Of a DNA stretch of 64,000 bases, positions 7,392 to 16,217 are shown piece by piece. The first letter of the stretch is position 1. Each line of letters begins with the position of its first letter. The notes beneath the pieces were generated by a model. That model was given only the letters and a program-made list of their open reading frames with translations, was not told the origin of the DNA and made no database searches. Origin of the DNA: Brevundimonas sp. (GTDB lineage Bacteria > Pseudomonadota > Alphaproteobacteria > Caulobacterales > Caulobacteraceae); contig NZ_JAQSDK010000013.1 of NCBI RefSeq assembly GCF_029945885.1, forward strand, positions 62,001 through 126,000, in the 5' to 3' direction. The position numbers were made by a program, and so were the translations under genes.

Positions 7392-10190
7392 GTGAGCGCA
7401 GCCGCGCCGTGGAGCGTGAAGGGTATCGAGCCCAAGGCGCGCGAGATCGCCAAGGATCTCGCGCGGCGCTCAGGCATGACGCTTGGCGAGTGGCTGAACA
7501 CGATGATTCTCGAAGACGATGATGACGGGGTCGTGCCCCTGTCGCGTCGCGAGCACGCCGCAGAGTCCATTGATCGTCGCGGACGCTACCGCCGCGTCGA
7601 TGACGCCTATTCGACCCCGGATGCCCCGTGGGACCGGCTGAGCGCGTCGGTCGACGCCATCGCCGCCCGGCTGGAAGCGTCGGAGCGCCGCTCGACGGTC
7701 GCCATCCAGGGGGTCGACCAGGCTGTGACCGGACTGGTCCGGCGGCTGGAAAACCAGGATCAAAAGACCGACGCCTCGGGTCGCCGTATCGACGATATCG
7801 CCGAGGAGCTGCGCGAGGGCCACAAACGGCTGCGCCGGTTTGAGCAGGAGGTCGGTCCGCGGACCGTCGAGACCTTCAGCAAGGTCGAGACCACCCTGGG
7901 GAGTCTGGCCGGGCGGCTGTATGACATCGAGGAGCGTCAGCGTTCGGGCGTGAACGAGCTGCGCCAACGTATGGACGCGGTCGAAAAGGTCGCCGGGCCC
8001 GGTGCCGGGACGGACATGATGGCCGCCGTGGCGGCGCGTCTGGACGCGGCCCAGGCCACGACCGGTGAGGCGCTGCGCGGCCTGGAGCGGGCCTTTGCCG
8101 GTCTCGATCAGCGGCTGCGGGCGGCCGAGACCCGGGGCGGGCCTGAGGCCTCCCAGGAGGCGGCCCGGTTCGAGAAGCTGGCCGAGACCCTGTCGCGTCA
8201 GGTCGAGACCAATCGCACCGAGATGATGCGCCGGCTGGACACGGCCGAGACCGAAAACCGCATGGCGCGGATCGAGCAGACCGTCCTGTCGATCGGTGAA
8301 CAGGCCCGGACCGCCGAGCAGCGCTCGGCCCAGGCCGTCGAGGCCATGGGTCGTGAGGTTCTGCGCATTGCCCAGAACCTGAACGGTCGGGTCGCGGCGA
8401 TCGAGACGGACGTACCGGCGCGGCTGGACCGCCTCGGCGCGACCCTGTCCCAGAAGGTCGAACAGGACATCGGCCGCTACACCCAGGCCGTGGATCACAA
8501 ACTGGTCGCCGCCGAGGACCGTCACGTCCTGGCGCTGGAGAAGCTGGGTGGCGAGATCACCCGGATCTCCGACCGGCTCAGCGACCGCATCGCCCAGTCC
8601 GAGCGCCGCTCGTCCCAGGCGCTGGACGATATTGCCAAACGCCTGACCGACAGCACCGCCACCGTCGAGCAGCGGTTCGAGCGCACCTCGGGCGAGCTGG
8701 CCGAACGCGTTCGCCTGAGCGAGCAGCGCACCGCCCAGCTTCTGGCCGATGCCCGCGAAAGCTTGGAACAACGCAGTGCCGCCGCCGCCGTGACCGCCGG
8801 CAAGGCCACCGTGGTTCGACCGGACTGGCGCGCGACCGCCTTCCAGGACGACGATTTCAGCAACAGTTTTGAAGATGACGCGGCCTGGACCGACGTGGCC
8901 ATCACCGGCGAGTCCGACCCTGCGCCGTTCCCGGCACCGTTCATGGAGGCCGCGGCCCCCGAGCCGGCCGCCCTTGTCGAACCCGCCCCGACGGCCGCCG
9001 CCATCGCCGCCGAGGTCGTGCGCGAGGCCGTGCTGCGCGCGCCGGAGCCTGAGCCGGTCGTCATCGCCGATCCCGAGCCGGTCAATGTGCCGTTCGGTCG
9101 CCCGTCCGCGGCCACTTCGCCGATGGCCGGCTTCGGCGGGGCCGATGTTTCGGATGCGCTGGAGGCAACCGCCGCCGTCGCCCCCACCGTCCCCGACGCG
9201 GAGACGGATGATTTCGCCGCCGAGACGGATTTCGTCGACCCCCGCGCCCTGCGCGCCGCCGCCGCCGCCGGCCGGGCCAGCACGACCCGCCAGGCGATCG
9301 AGGCGGCCCGCGCCGCCATGGCCCCCGCCGAGGTCGAGGCCCCGGCCCGTTCAGGCTTCGGTCTGAAGAGGGGCGGCAAGTCCCGGCTGCAGGAACGTCT
9401 CGACAAACAGGCCGCCCGCGACGGCGGCACGGTCCGCAAGGCGCTCGGGGCTTCGGCCGCAGCCGTGTGCCTCGTGGTTGGAGGCACCTATGCCTATGAC
9501 CAGCTGACCGGCGAGGGCGGCCTCCCGCAGTTCTCGCTGGGTGGATTCGGTGGCGGGTTCGGTGCCGGTGCCAATGCCGCCGCGGGCCCCATGCTGGCCC
9601 TGGCCACCAGCCCGACGACCACCTTGCCTCCACCGCCCTCGACCGGGGCAGTATCCGAAGGCGAGGCCCTGTACGCCAGTGCGGTTGAGCAACTGGACGC
9701 CGGCGACGTGCTCGGGGTCGAGACCCTGACCCGTTCGGCCAGCCTCGGCAATACGACCGCCCAGACGCATCTGGCCGGCTTGTTCGAGACCGGCGACAAC
9801 GGTGTGGCCATCAATCTCGAGGAAAGCCGTCGGTGGGTCCGGCGCGCGGCCGAGGGTGGCAATGCGCGCGGCATGCACAATTACGGCCTGTATCTGTTCG
9901 AAGGCGTCGGCGGTCCGCGTAATGGTGCCGAGGCCCTGGCGTGGCTGCTGAAGGCGGCCAGGACCGGTCTTGTCGACAGCCAGTACAATGTCGCCCGAAT
10001 CTATGAGAACGGCGCGGAGGGCGTGGCCCCCAACGCCGGCGAAGCCTACAAATGGTACATGATTGCTGCCCGCGCCGGCGACGAGGATGCCCGTGCCGCG
10101 GCGGACCGCCTCGGCCCGTCAGTTCCGGCTTCAGCCCGCCGGGTGGCCAGGGCCGCCGCAGAAACGTTCGAGGCCGCGCCCCTGGCCTAG
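7392..10190 (+). CDS. podJ: PodJ-type polar organelle development protein with SEL1 repeats
   Basis: PodJ is an inner-membrane scaffold that marks the new pole in Caulobacter and recruits pilus, holdfast and signalling proteins. The N-terminus (PWSVKGIEPKAREIAKDLAR, then GMTLGEWLN) matches PodJ. A long coiled-coil region (about residues 75-470) is followed by an acidic Ala/Pro-rich linker and a single transmembrane helix (about 680-700). The periplasmic part has SEL1-type repeats (about 755-905). The 932-residue protein ends soon after the repeats; the C-terminal peptidoglycan-binding domain of Caulobacter PodJ is not visible. The start is GTG 7392. Confidence 0.88.
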   Translation: MSAAAPWSVKGIEPKAREIAKDLARRSGMTLGEWLNTMILEDDDDGVVPLSRREHAAESIDRRGRYRRVDDAYSTPDAPWDRLSASVDAIAARLEASERRSTVAIQGVDQAVTGLVRRLENQDQKTDASGRRIDDIAEELREGHKRLRRFEQEVGPRTVETFSKVETTLGSLAGRLYDIEERQRSGVNELRQRMDAVEKVAGPGAGTDMMAAVAARLDAAQATTGEALRGLERAFAGLDQRLRAAETRGGPEASQEAARFEKLAETLSRQVETNRTEMMRRLDTAETENRMARIEQTVLSIGEQARTAEQRSAQAVEAMGREVLRIAQNLNGRVAAIETDVPARLDRLGATLSQKVEQDIGRYTQAVDHKLVAAEDRHVLALEKLGGEITRISDRLSDRIAQSERRSSQALDDIAKRLTDSTATVEQRFERTSGELAERVRLSEQRTAQLLADARESLEQRSAAAAVTAGKATVVRPDWRATAFQDDDFSNSFEDDAAWTDVAITGESDPAPFPAPFMEAAAPEPAALVEPAPTAAAIAAEVVREAVLRAPEPEPVVIADPEPVNVPFGRPSAATSPMAGFGGADVSDALEATAAVAPTVPDAETDDFAAETDFVDPRALRAAAAAGRASTTRQAIEAARAAMAPAEVEAPARSGFGLKRGGKSRLQERLDKQAARDGGTVRKALGASAAAVCLVVGGTYAYDQLTGEGGLPQFSLGGFGGGFGAGANAAAGPMLALATSPTTTLPPPPSTGAVSEGEALYASAVEQLDAGDVLGVETLTRSASLGNTTAQTHLAGLFETGDNGVAINLEESRRWVRRAAEGGNARGMHNYGLYLFEGVGGPRNGAEALAWLLKAARTGLVDSQYNVARIYENGAEGVAPNAGEAYKWYMIAARAGDEDARAAADRLGPSVPASARRVARAAAETFEAAPLA

Positions 10191-10324
10191 GTTTCGACCG
10201 AATATTGATCGATGACACCCGCCTGTCGCGTGCATCGGGTGGCGGCCTGCCTCCCGGACCGCTAAGAGGTTTTCACCGTCGCCTTCCCGGCGCCTAGCGT
10301 TCGTTCCAGCCGAAGGCGCGTCCT

Positions 10325-11248
10325 TTGGATATCTATCTTCCGATCGCCGAGGTTTCGGTGAACTGGCCGTTCCTGGTGATCCTGGGCGCGGTCGTTGGAT
10401 TCGTGTCCGGTCTGTTCGGGATCGGGGGCGGGTTTCTGATGGCCCCGATCCTGGTGTTCATGGGCATCCCGCCGACCGTGGCGGTGGCCAGCCAGGCCAG
10501 CCACGTCGTGGCCTCCTCGACCTCCGGTGTGATCAGCTATTCCGGCCAGGGTCTGGTCGACTACCGCATCGGTGGAATCATGGCCGGGGGCGGGGCCCTG
10601 GGGGCGCTGCTCGGCGTCGAGATCTTCCGCTATCTGCGCCTGCTCGGACAGGCCGACCTGGCGGTGGCCGTGTCCTATCTGCTGTTCCTCGGTGTCATCG
10701 GTTCGCTGATGCTGAAGGAGAGCCTGACCGAAATCCTGCGCCGGCGGCGCGGCGAGACGGCTCCGCGCAAGGTGCGCCGTCGCCCGATGTGGCTGTATGG
10801 CCTGCCGTTCCGCATGCGGTTCCCGCGCTCGGGTCTCTACATCAGCGTCATCCCCCTGATCGCCCTGGGCGGGTTCGTCGGCATATTGTCGGCCATCATG
10901 GGCGTCGGTGGCGGCTTCATCCTTATCCCGGTGATGCTGTATGTGCTGCGGATGCGGGCCAGTGTCGTCGTCGGCACCAGCCTGTTCCAGATCATCATCA
11001 CCACCGCCATTACGACCGTGCTCCAGGCCGGACGCAACCAGACGGTGGATATCGTCCTGTCCAGCCTTCTGCTGTTCGGCGGCGTGGTCGGGGCCCAGTT
11101 CGGGGCCCGGCTGTCCGGCCGGTTCCGGGCCGAGGAACTGCGCGCGGTGCTCGGCCTGATCGTCCTGCTGGTCGGTATCCAGATGGGGCTGGAGTTGTTC
11201 GTGCGGCCGGGGGATCTGTTCAGCCTGGCACCGGGGGTGGCAGGATGA
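10325..11248 (+). CDS. TauE/SafE family sulfite/organosulfonate exporter
   Basis: The 307-residue inner-membrane protein is a duplicated TauE/SafE permease. Each half carries a Gly-rich motif: GLFGIGGGFLMAPI near residue 37 and IMGVGGGFILIPV near residue 195. A basic cytoplasmic loop (LRRRRGETAPRKVRRR) separates the halves. The start is TTG 10325, giving MDIYLPIAEVSVN, the N-terminus typical of this subgroup. The next gene begins by ATGA overlap with its stop. This pairing with a TIGR02186 protein is common in alphaproteobacteria. The exact substrate is unknown. Confidence 0.87.
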   Translation: MDIYLPIAEVSVNWPFLVILGAVVGFVSGLFGIGGGFLMAPILVFMGIPPTVAVASQASHVVASSTSGVISYSGQGLVDYRIGGIMAGGGALGALLGVEIFRYLRLLGQADLAVAVSYLLFLGVIGSLMLKESLTEILRRRRGETAPRKVRRRPMWLYGLPFRMRFPRSGLYISVIPLIALGGFVGILSAIMGVGGGFILIPVMLYVLRMRASVVVGTSLFQIIITTAITTVLQAGRNQTVDIVLSSLLLFGGVVGAQFGARLSGRFRAEELRAVLGLIVLLVGIQMGLELFVRPGDLFSLAPGVAG

Positions 11249-12054
11249 TGCTGCAACTGCAGCCACCGCCTCCGGCCTATGAGGCCCCGGCCCCGGAACG
11301 GTCCGTGGCGACCCAGGGTGACCTGCGGGTCGCCGCCGCCCTGACCGACGCCCGGGTGCGGGTCGACTCCGGGTTCCGCGGGGCCTCCATCGTCCTGTAC
11401 GGGGCGGTGTTCAATCCGACCGATCGGCCCGCCGATGTCGTGGTGGTGGTTCGCGGGCCTGATGCGCCGGTGCGTCTGGTCAAGAAGTCGCGCACGCTCG
11501 GGGTCTGGCTCAACAGCCGGCCGGTGCTGTTCGAGGGGGCTCCGGGCTTCTACATGACGGCCTCGACCCGGCCACTGGGCGATATCGCCGATTTCGGCCA
11601 GTTGCGCCGTCTCGGCGTCGGGGTCGACCACCTGCGGATCGATGCGCCCGAGGAGTCCAGCACCGTGACCCGCTATGGGGTGCGCGACGTCGTCATCAGC
11701 CGGCTGGGCGAGGACTATCTGGACTGGCGCCGGGCCGTGATCCGGCTGCGTGAGGCCGCGGCCCTGTACAATACCGATCCCGAAGGGGTCCAGTTCGTCG
11801 ACAAGGGGCTGTTCCGGGCCGAGGTCGACCTGCCGACGGTGGCCCCGACCGGTCAGTATTTTGCCGAGGTCTGGCTGTTCCAGGACGGGGCCCCGGCCTC
11901 GGTCTCCAACCTGACCCTGACGGTGGAAAAGGTCGGCATCGAGCGCGACGTCTATGAGTTCGCCCACCGCCAGCCCTGGATCTACGGGATTCTGTGCGTG
12001 CTGTTGGCCGCCTTCACCGGATGGGCCGCGAGCCGGATATTCCGACGCAACTGA
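11245..12054 (+). CDS. TIGR02186 family membrane-anchored protein
   Basis: The 269-residue protein has beta-rich sequence with GFRGASIVLYGAVFNPTDRP near its N-terminus. It ends in a C-terminal transmembrane helix (PWIYGILCVLLAAFTGWAAS) and a basic tail, the layout of the alphaproteobacterial TIGR02186 family. ATG 11245 overlaps the TauE stop by ATGA, so the two are likely translationally coupled and may act together. Unlike typical members I see no N-terminal signal peptide: the first 20 residues are Gln/Pro-rich. Function is unknown. Confidence 0.78.
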   Translation: MMLQLQPPPPAYEAPAPERSVATQGDLRVAAALTDARVRVDSGFRGASIVLYGAVFNPTDRPADVVVVVRGPDAPVRLVKKSRTLGVWLNSRPVLFEGAPGFYMTASTRPLGDIADFGQLRRLGVGVDHLRIDAPEESSTVTRYGVRDVVISRLGEDYLDWRRAVIRLREAAALYNTDPEGVQFVDKGLFRAEVDLPTVAPTGQYFAEVWLFQDGAPASVSNLTLTVEKVGIERDVYEFAHRQPWIYGILCVLLAAFTGWAASRIFRRN

Positions 12055-12065
12055 TCGCCGGCCGG

Positions 12066-13277
12066 TCAGTCGCCCCGCTTCAGCGCGCCCGTCAGTGTGG
12101 ATGCCAGATCGCCGTGCTCGACCACCTCGACGCGGTCCAGACCCAGCCAGCGCGCGGCGAGGCGCAACTCTTCGGCCAGGGCCCCGGGTGTTTCGCCATC
12201 GGCGTCCGGCTCGCGCCAGGCGGCCTGGACACGCAGGACACCGGCCTTGCGGTCGGCCTTGAGGTCGATCCGGGCGGTGATGGCCTCGTCCTGCAGGAAG
12301 GGCAGGACATAGTAGCCATGCACCCGTTTGTGGGCCGGGGTGTAGATCTCCAGCCGGACCCGGACCCCGAACAGCCGCTCGGTCCGTTCGCGGAACCAGA
12401 TCAGATTGTCGAACGGCGACAGCAGGGCCCGGGCGGCGATGCGCCGGGGTTTGCGACAGGCCGGGACCATGAACGCCGGTTTGTCCCAGCCCTCGACCGT
12501 CACCGGCACCAGTTCGCCCGCCTCGACCAGCTCGCCGATCCGGGCGCGGGCGTCGGCCAGCGGCAGGCGGAAATAGTCGCGCAGGTCCGCGGCGGTGGCC
12601 ACGCCCATGGCCCGGGCGGAAATCCACACCAGCTGGCGCTGGGCCTCGGCCTCGGTCGGGGTCGGCCGGTCGAGGACGGCGGCGGGCAGGGTCCGGTGGG
12701 GCAGGTCATAGACGCGCTCAAATCCCCGGCGAGTGGCGGTGGTGATCTTGCCGGCCCAGAACAGCCATTCCAGCGCCCGTTTGCCATCGGACCACGACCA
12801 CCAGCCGGGCGCGCCGCGCGGGCCGGCGGCGAAATCGCCGCCGGTGACCGGGCCGCGCTGTTCGATCTCGGCCAGGATGCCGTCGATATAGGCGCGCCGT
12901 TCGCGGCCGAACCGGGCGGTGCCGCTCCAAAGACCCTCGCCGGCCTCGGCCCGGGCCATGCGCCAGCGGAACAGCGGCTGGCTGTCCAGCGGCAGCAGTG
13001 AGGCCTCATGGCCCCAGTATTCGAAGAAACTGGGTGTCCGGCCCCAGGCCTCGGCCTCGAGGGTTTCGCGTGGATAATGACCCAGGCGGGAGAAGGCCGG
13101 CAGATAGTGGGTGCGGCTGACGACATTGACGCTGTCGATCTGGATCACGCCCAGATCACGGGCGGTCTGGCGTAGATGCCGCGCCGCTGCGGTGTCGGGC
13201 CGGGCGACGCCGAAACCCTGGGCGGCCAGGGCGATGCGCCGGGCCTGGGCCGCCGACAGGTGCACCGGCCCGGTCAC
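12066..13277 (-). CDS. YcaQ-like winged-helix DNA glycosylase
   Basis: The 403-residue protein belongs to the HTH_42 / YcaQ family, whose studied members unhook interstrand crosslinks or remove alkylated bases. The N-terminal region has GVIQIDSVNVVSRTHYLPAFSR. Its Gln-x-Asp (QID, about residue 46) is the catalytic pattern of the YcaQ-like branch, as opposed to the Gln-x-Gln AlkZ type. Later blocks are FFEYWGHEASLLP and LLSPFDNLIWFRERTERLF. It ends eight bases after starting next to the hisC stop, so it may be cotranscribed with hisC. Substrate is inferred. Confidence 0.82.
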   Translation of the reverse strand: MTGPVHLSAAQARRIALAAQGFGVARPDTAAARHLRQTARDLGVIQIDSVNVVSRTHYLPAFSRLGHYPRETLEAEAWGRTPSFFEYWGHEASLLPLDSQPLFRWRMARAEAGEGLWSGTARFGRERRAYIDGILAEIEQRGPVTGGDFAAGPRGAPGWWSWSDGKRALEWLFWAGKITTATRRGFERVYDLPHRTLPAAVLDRPTPTEAEAQRQLVWISARAMGVATAADLRDYFRLPLADARARIGELVEAGELVPVTVEGWDKPAFMVPACRKPRRIAARALLSPFDNLIWFRERTERLFGVRVRLEIYTPAHKRVHGYYVLPFLQDEAITARIDLKADRKAGVLRVQAAWREPDADGETPGALAEELRLAARWLGLDRVEVVEHGDLASTLTGALKRGD

Positions 13278-13285
13278 ACCGCGAC

Positions 13286-14401
13286 CTAACGGGCCGCGAA
13301 CTCGCTGAGCGCGTCGATCACCGCCCGGTTCTGGTCCTCGGTGCCGATGGTGATGCGCAGGCAGTCGGGCAGGCCATAGCCGCCGACGGCGCGGACGATG
13401 ATGCCCTTGCCGTTCAGATAGTCGTTGGCGGCTGTGGCGTTGCGGGCCTCATCAGGGAAGCGGACCATGACGAAATTACCGGCGCTGGGCATGACCTCGA
13501 AGCCGAAGCCGCGGATGGCCTGGGTCAGGCGCGGCCGCCAGGTCTGGACCAGGTCGCGCGAGGCCTTCTGGTGGGCCTCGTCGCCGAGGGCGGCGGTGGC
13601 CGCTTCCAGCCCGGGCACCGAGACGTTGAACGGCAGGCGGATACGGTCGACCGCCTCGGCCACGGCCAGCGGGGCATAGCCGAAGCCGATGCGCAGACCG
13701 CCGAGGCCGTGGATCTTGGAGAAGGTGCGGGTGACGACGATGTTGGCGGCGTCGCGGGCCAGGGGGAAGGCAGTCTCCCAGTCGGGCTCGACCACGAATT
13801 CGGCATAGGCCTCGTCAACCACCAGCAGGATGTGGGCCGGCAGGGCCGCGTGCAGGCGACGGATCTCCTCGTCGCTGTTGTAGCTGCCGGTCGGGTTGGA
13901 CGGGTTGGAGACATAGACGATGCGGGTGCGGGCATCGACCTGTTCGAGCAGGGCCTCGACCTCGGCCTTGTAGCCGGGCTCGGGGGCCAGTTTGACCTCG
14001 GCCTGGTTGGCCTTGGCCGAGATGCGATAGGCGAGGAAGCCGTACTGGCCGGTGACGATATTGTCGCCCGGGGTCAGATAGGTCTGGTTCAGCAGGGCGA
14101 AGACCTCGTCCGAGCCATTGCCGAAGATCAGCCGGTCAGGCTCCAGCCCGTGATGGTCGGCGACGGCGGTCCGCAGCCTGGCGGCGCGTCCGTCCGGATA
14201 CAGATGAATGTCGCCGATGGCGGCGGCATAGGCCTCGCGCGCCTTCTCACCGGCCCCGAGGGCATTCTCGTTCGACGACAGCTTCATCGGCTCGGCGATA
14301 CCGGCGATCGACGACTTGCCGCCGACATAGGGGGCGATGTCGAGGATTCCGGGCTTGGCGATCGGACCCTCGGCGGCGGAGGCAGTCGTGTCGTCGGTCA
14401 T
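13286..14401 (-). CDS. hisC: Histidinol-phosphate aminotransferase (intact copy)
   Basis: This class-I PLP aminotransferase makes histidinol phosphate from imidazole-acetol phosphate, and family members often also act on aromatic amino acids. The 371-residue protein has the full catalytic set: KLSSNENALG, FGNGSDEVF, VSNPSNPTGSYN, the cofactor Asp in VVDEAYAEF and the PLP Lys in RTFSKIHGLGGLRIG. ATG 14401 (MTDDTTASAAEG) is chosen over GTG/ATG-like codons upstream. It sits beside a chorismate-mutase-like gene, far from the his operon at 36-42 kb, and would supply the HisC activity missing there. Confidence 0.92.
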   Translation of the reverse strand: MTDDTTASAAEGPIAKPGILDIAPYVGGKSSIAGIAEPMKLSSNENALGAGEKAREAYAAAIGDIHLYPDGRAARLRTAVADHHGLEPDRLIFGNGSDEVFALLNQTYLTPGDNIVTGQYGFLAYRISAKANQAEVKLAPEPGYKAEVEALLEQVDARTRIVYVSNPSNPTGSYNSDEEIRRLHAALPAHILLVVDEAYAEFVVEPDWETAFPLARDAANIVVTRTFSKIHGLGGLRIGFGYAPLAVAEAVDRIRLPFNVSVPGLEAATAALGDEAHQKASRDLVQTWRPRLTQAIRGFGFEVMPSAGNFVMVRFPDEARNATAANDYLNGKGIIVRAVGGYGLPDCLRITIGTEDQNRAVIDALSEFAAR

Positions 14402-14417
14402 GCGGGGATCCCTGGTA

Positions 14418-15101
14418 TCAGAAGACCGGGGCCGCACCGATAATGCCGGTGAGGCTGCCCGGAGCGCCGGTCAGGCGCGGGTCGTCGGCCTGCACATAGC
14501 CCGCCAGCATGAACAGCTTCAAGCCGCCCGTCGCGATCAGCGGTGAGGCGACCAGTCCGGCGGCCTCGAGGGCCGTGGTGATTTTCGCCTCGGGAGCCGG
14601 GCTGTCACTGACCCAGAAGGTGCGGTCGTCGCCGGTGGGGCCCGGGGCGCGGGTCTCGATCATCAGGGCCTGGGGCCGGCCGTGACGGTCGTCAGGCAGG
14701 GCACCGGTGACCTGCAGGGCCGGTCGTGCCAGCAGCATACCCCACCAGGGCCTGCCGCCGCCCAGGTCGATCAGGGCACGTCCGCTGCCCTGCACCGTCG
14801 CCAGCGCCGCCTCGGCGTCCGCTGCCGACTGGATCGTCAAGCCATAGCGGTCGACCGCCAGCAGCCGGGCCGCCGGCCCCCAGACCGTCAGCGGGCCGCC
14901 CGTGGCCACGTCCAGTCGACCCAGAAGGGCGCGCAATACGGCGACGTCGCCGGTGTCGGCCTCTTCGAGTCGCGCGCGAATGGCGAGGATATCGGCATCC
15001 ACGGAGGTCCGTGATCCGGCCGCGATCCGGGCCCGGACGGCGGCCAGCAGAGCCTGATCCAGCGCGTCCAGGGCTGGATCGACCGGCGGCTCGACCAGCA
15101 T
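14418..15101 (-). CDS. Chorismate-mutase-like protein, divergent
   Basis: The 227-residue protein begins with a helical segment, DALDQALLAAVRARI, resembling the first helix of AroQ-type chorismate mutase. Its second half (TVWGPAARLLAVD, GGGRPWWGMLLARP, TGGLKLFMLAGYVQ) resembles the C-terminal part of long alphaproteobacterial chorismate-mutase proteins. The mutase part is short, and I do not see the usual Arg/Lys catalytic set, so activity is doubtful. It shares one base (TGATG) with the DUF2125 gene upstream and lies 16 bases before hisC, suggesting an aromatic/histidine operon. Confidence 0.5.
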   Translation of the reverse strand: MLVEPPVDPALDALDQALLAAVRARIAAGSRTSVDADILAIRARLEEADTGDVAVLRALLGRLDVATGGPLTVWGPAARLLAVDRYGLTIQSAADAEAALATVQGSGRALIDLGGGRPWWGMLLARPALQVTGALPDDRHGRPQALMIETRAPGPTGDDRTFWVSDSPAPEAKITTALEAAGLVASPLIATGGLKLFMLAGYVQADDPRLTGAPGSLTGIIGAAPVF

Positions 15102-16168
15102 CAGAACAGTTTCGGCGCGGGGGCCAGGGCGAAAGGGCCCAGCCAGGTACGGCCGTCACGGAAGACCAGGGGCAGGCTGACGGCCGAGGTGTCACCGGTC
15201 AGGGCCGTCGCCGTGGCGGCTCCGGCGGCTGCGGCCCGGTCGACGCCGGAGACGCCGGAACGGGCCAGGCCGGCGAGGGCGGGCAGGGGCTTGTCGGCGG
15301 TCAGGGCGACGCTGCCTCGCAGGCGGCCATCCGGTCCGGCGGTCAGGGTGTCGCTGGACAGGGTCGCGGTGCTGACTCCGGCCTTCAGTTCACCGCGCAC
15401 GGCCGTGAAACGACCACCTGCGCCGGCCCAGGCCCTGAGGTCGCCGATCATGGTCCGGCCACGCTGATGGTCGGCCCCGTCGATCGTGGTCTCGATCCAG
15501 CCGCCGACCGGGCCCTGGACAGCGAGGCCGTCGAGAACGCCACCCGGTCTCGCCCGGGCCTCGGTCAGGCGGAACAGGACGTCGACAGCCCCGGTCGTTG
15601 CCGTCCCGGCGGTTCCGGCGGGGCCGTCGACCATATGCGGCCGGGCCACGATCTGCAGTTGATCGGCGCGCAGGATGGGGAAGGGGGCGGCCCCGGGATG
15701 CGGGGTGAAGACCGGCTGGTCCAGCTGGATGCGCAGGTCGGGGAAGTTGGCCCGGAGGTGGCTGAGGCTCATGCGCAGGGCGTCGCCGCGCACCGCCACC
15801 TTGCCCATGTTCGGCCGGGTCAGGACCAGACCGTCCGGGGCGACGATCACCCATTTGTCCGGATTGTAGGTATTGGCCTCGGCGACCAGGGCCGGGGCCG
15901 CGATCGCGTGGCCGTCGGGGGCGGTCACGGTGGGATAGGCAATGGCGATCCGGGTCCGGAACGGCCAGCCGGTGGTGGTGATCCGGCCGTGGCCGATATC
16001 CCAGCCCGCGGCCCGCATCTCGACCGTCCGGGCCTCGATCCCGGTCTCGATCCGATGCGTCAGATAGAACCACCAGCCGGTCCATCCCGCCAGAACGGCC
16101 AGGGCGATGAACAGCGGGACATAGAGGCCTGTACGGCTGTGGCGTCGGATCGGCGGGGTCACGGTCAT
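15101..16168 (-). CDS. DUF2125 family protein
   Basis: A 355-residue protein with one N-terminal transmembrane helix (about residues 14-36) and a long exported region. The sequence GWDIGHGRITTTGWPFRTRI followed by repeated beta segments is typical of the alphaproteobacterial DUF2125 family. Function is unknown. It starts at ATG 16168 and overlaps the chorismate-mutase-like gene by one base. It is the first gene of a minus-strand set running through hisC to the YcaQ-like gene. Confidence 0.82.
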   Translation of the reverse strand: MTVTPPIRRHSRTGLYVPLFIALAVLAGWTGWWFYLTHRIETGIEARTVEMRAAGWDIGHGRITTTGWPFRTRIAIAYPTVTAPDGHAIAAPALVAEANTYNPDKWVIVAPDGLVLTRPNMGKVAVRGDALRMSLSHLRANFPDLRIQLDQPVFTPHPGAAPFPILRADQLQIVARPHMVDGPAGTAGTATTGAVDVLFRLTEARARPGGVLDGLAVQGPVGGWIETTIDGADHQRGRTMIGDLRAWAGAGGRFTAVRGELKAGVSTATLSSDTLTAGPDGRLRGSVALTADKPLPALAGLARSGVSGVDRAAAAGAATATALTGDTSAVSLPLVFRDGRTWLGPFALAPAPKLF

Positions 16169-16217
16169 GCCCGGTGAGTATCAGGCGACCACGGCCAAAA
16201 AAAGCTGGGAAATGGCT

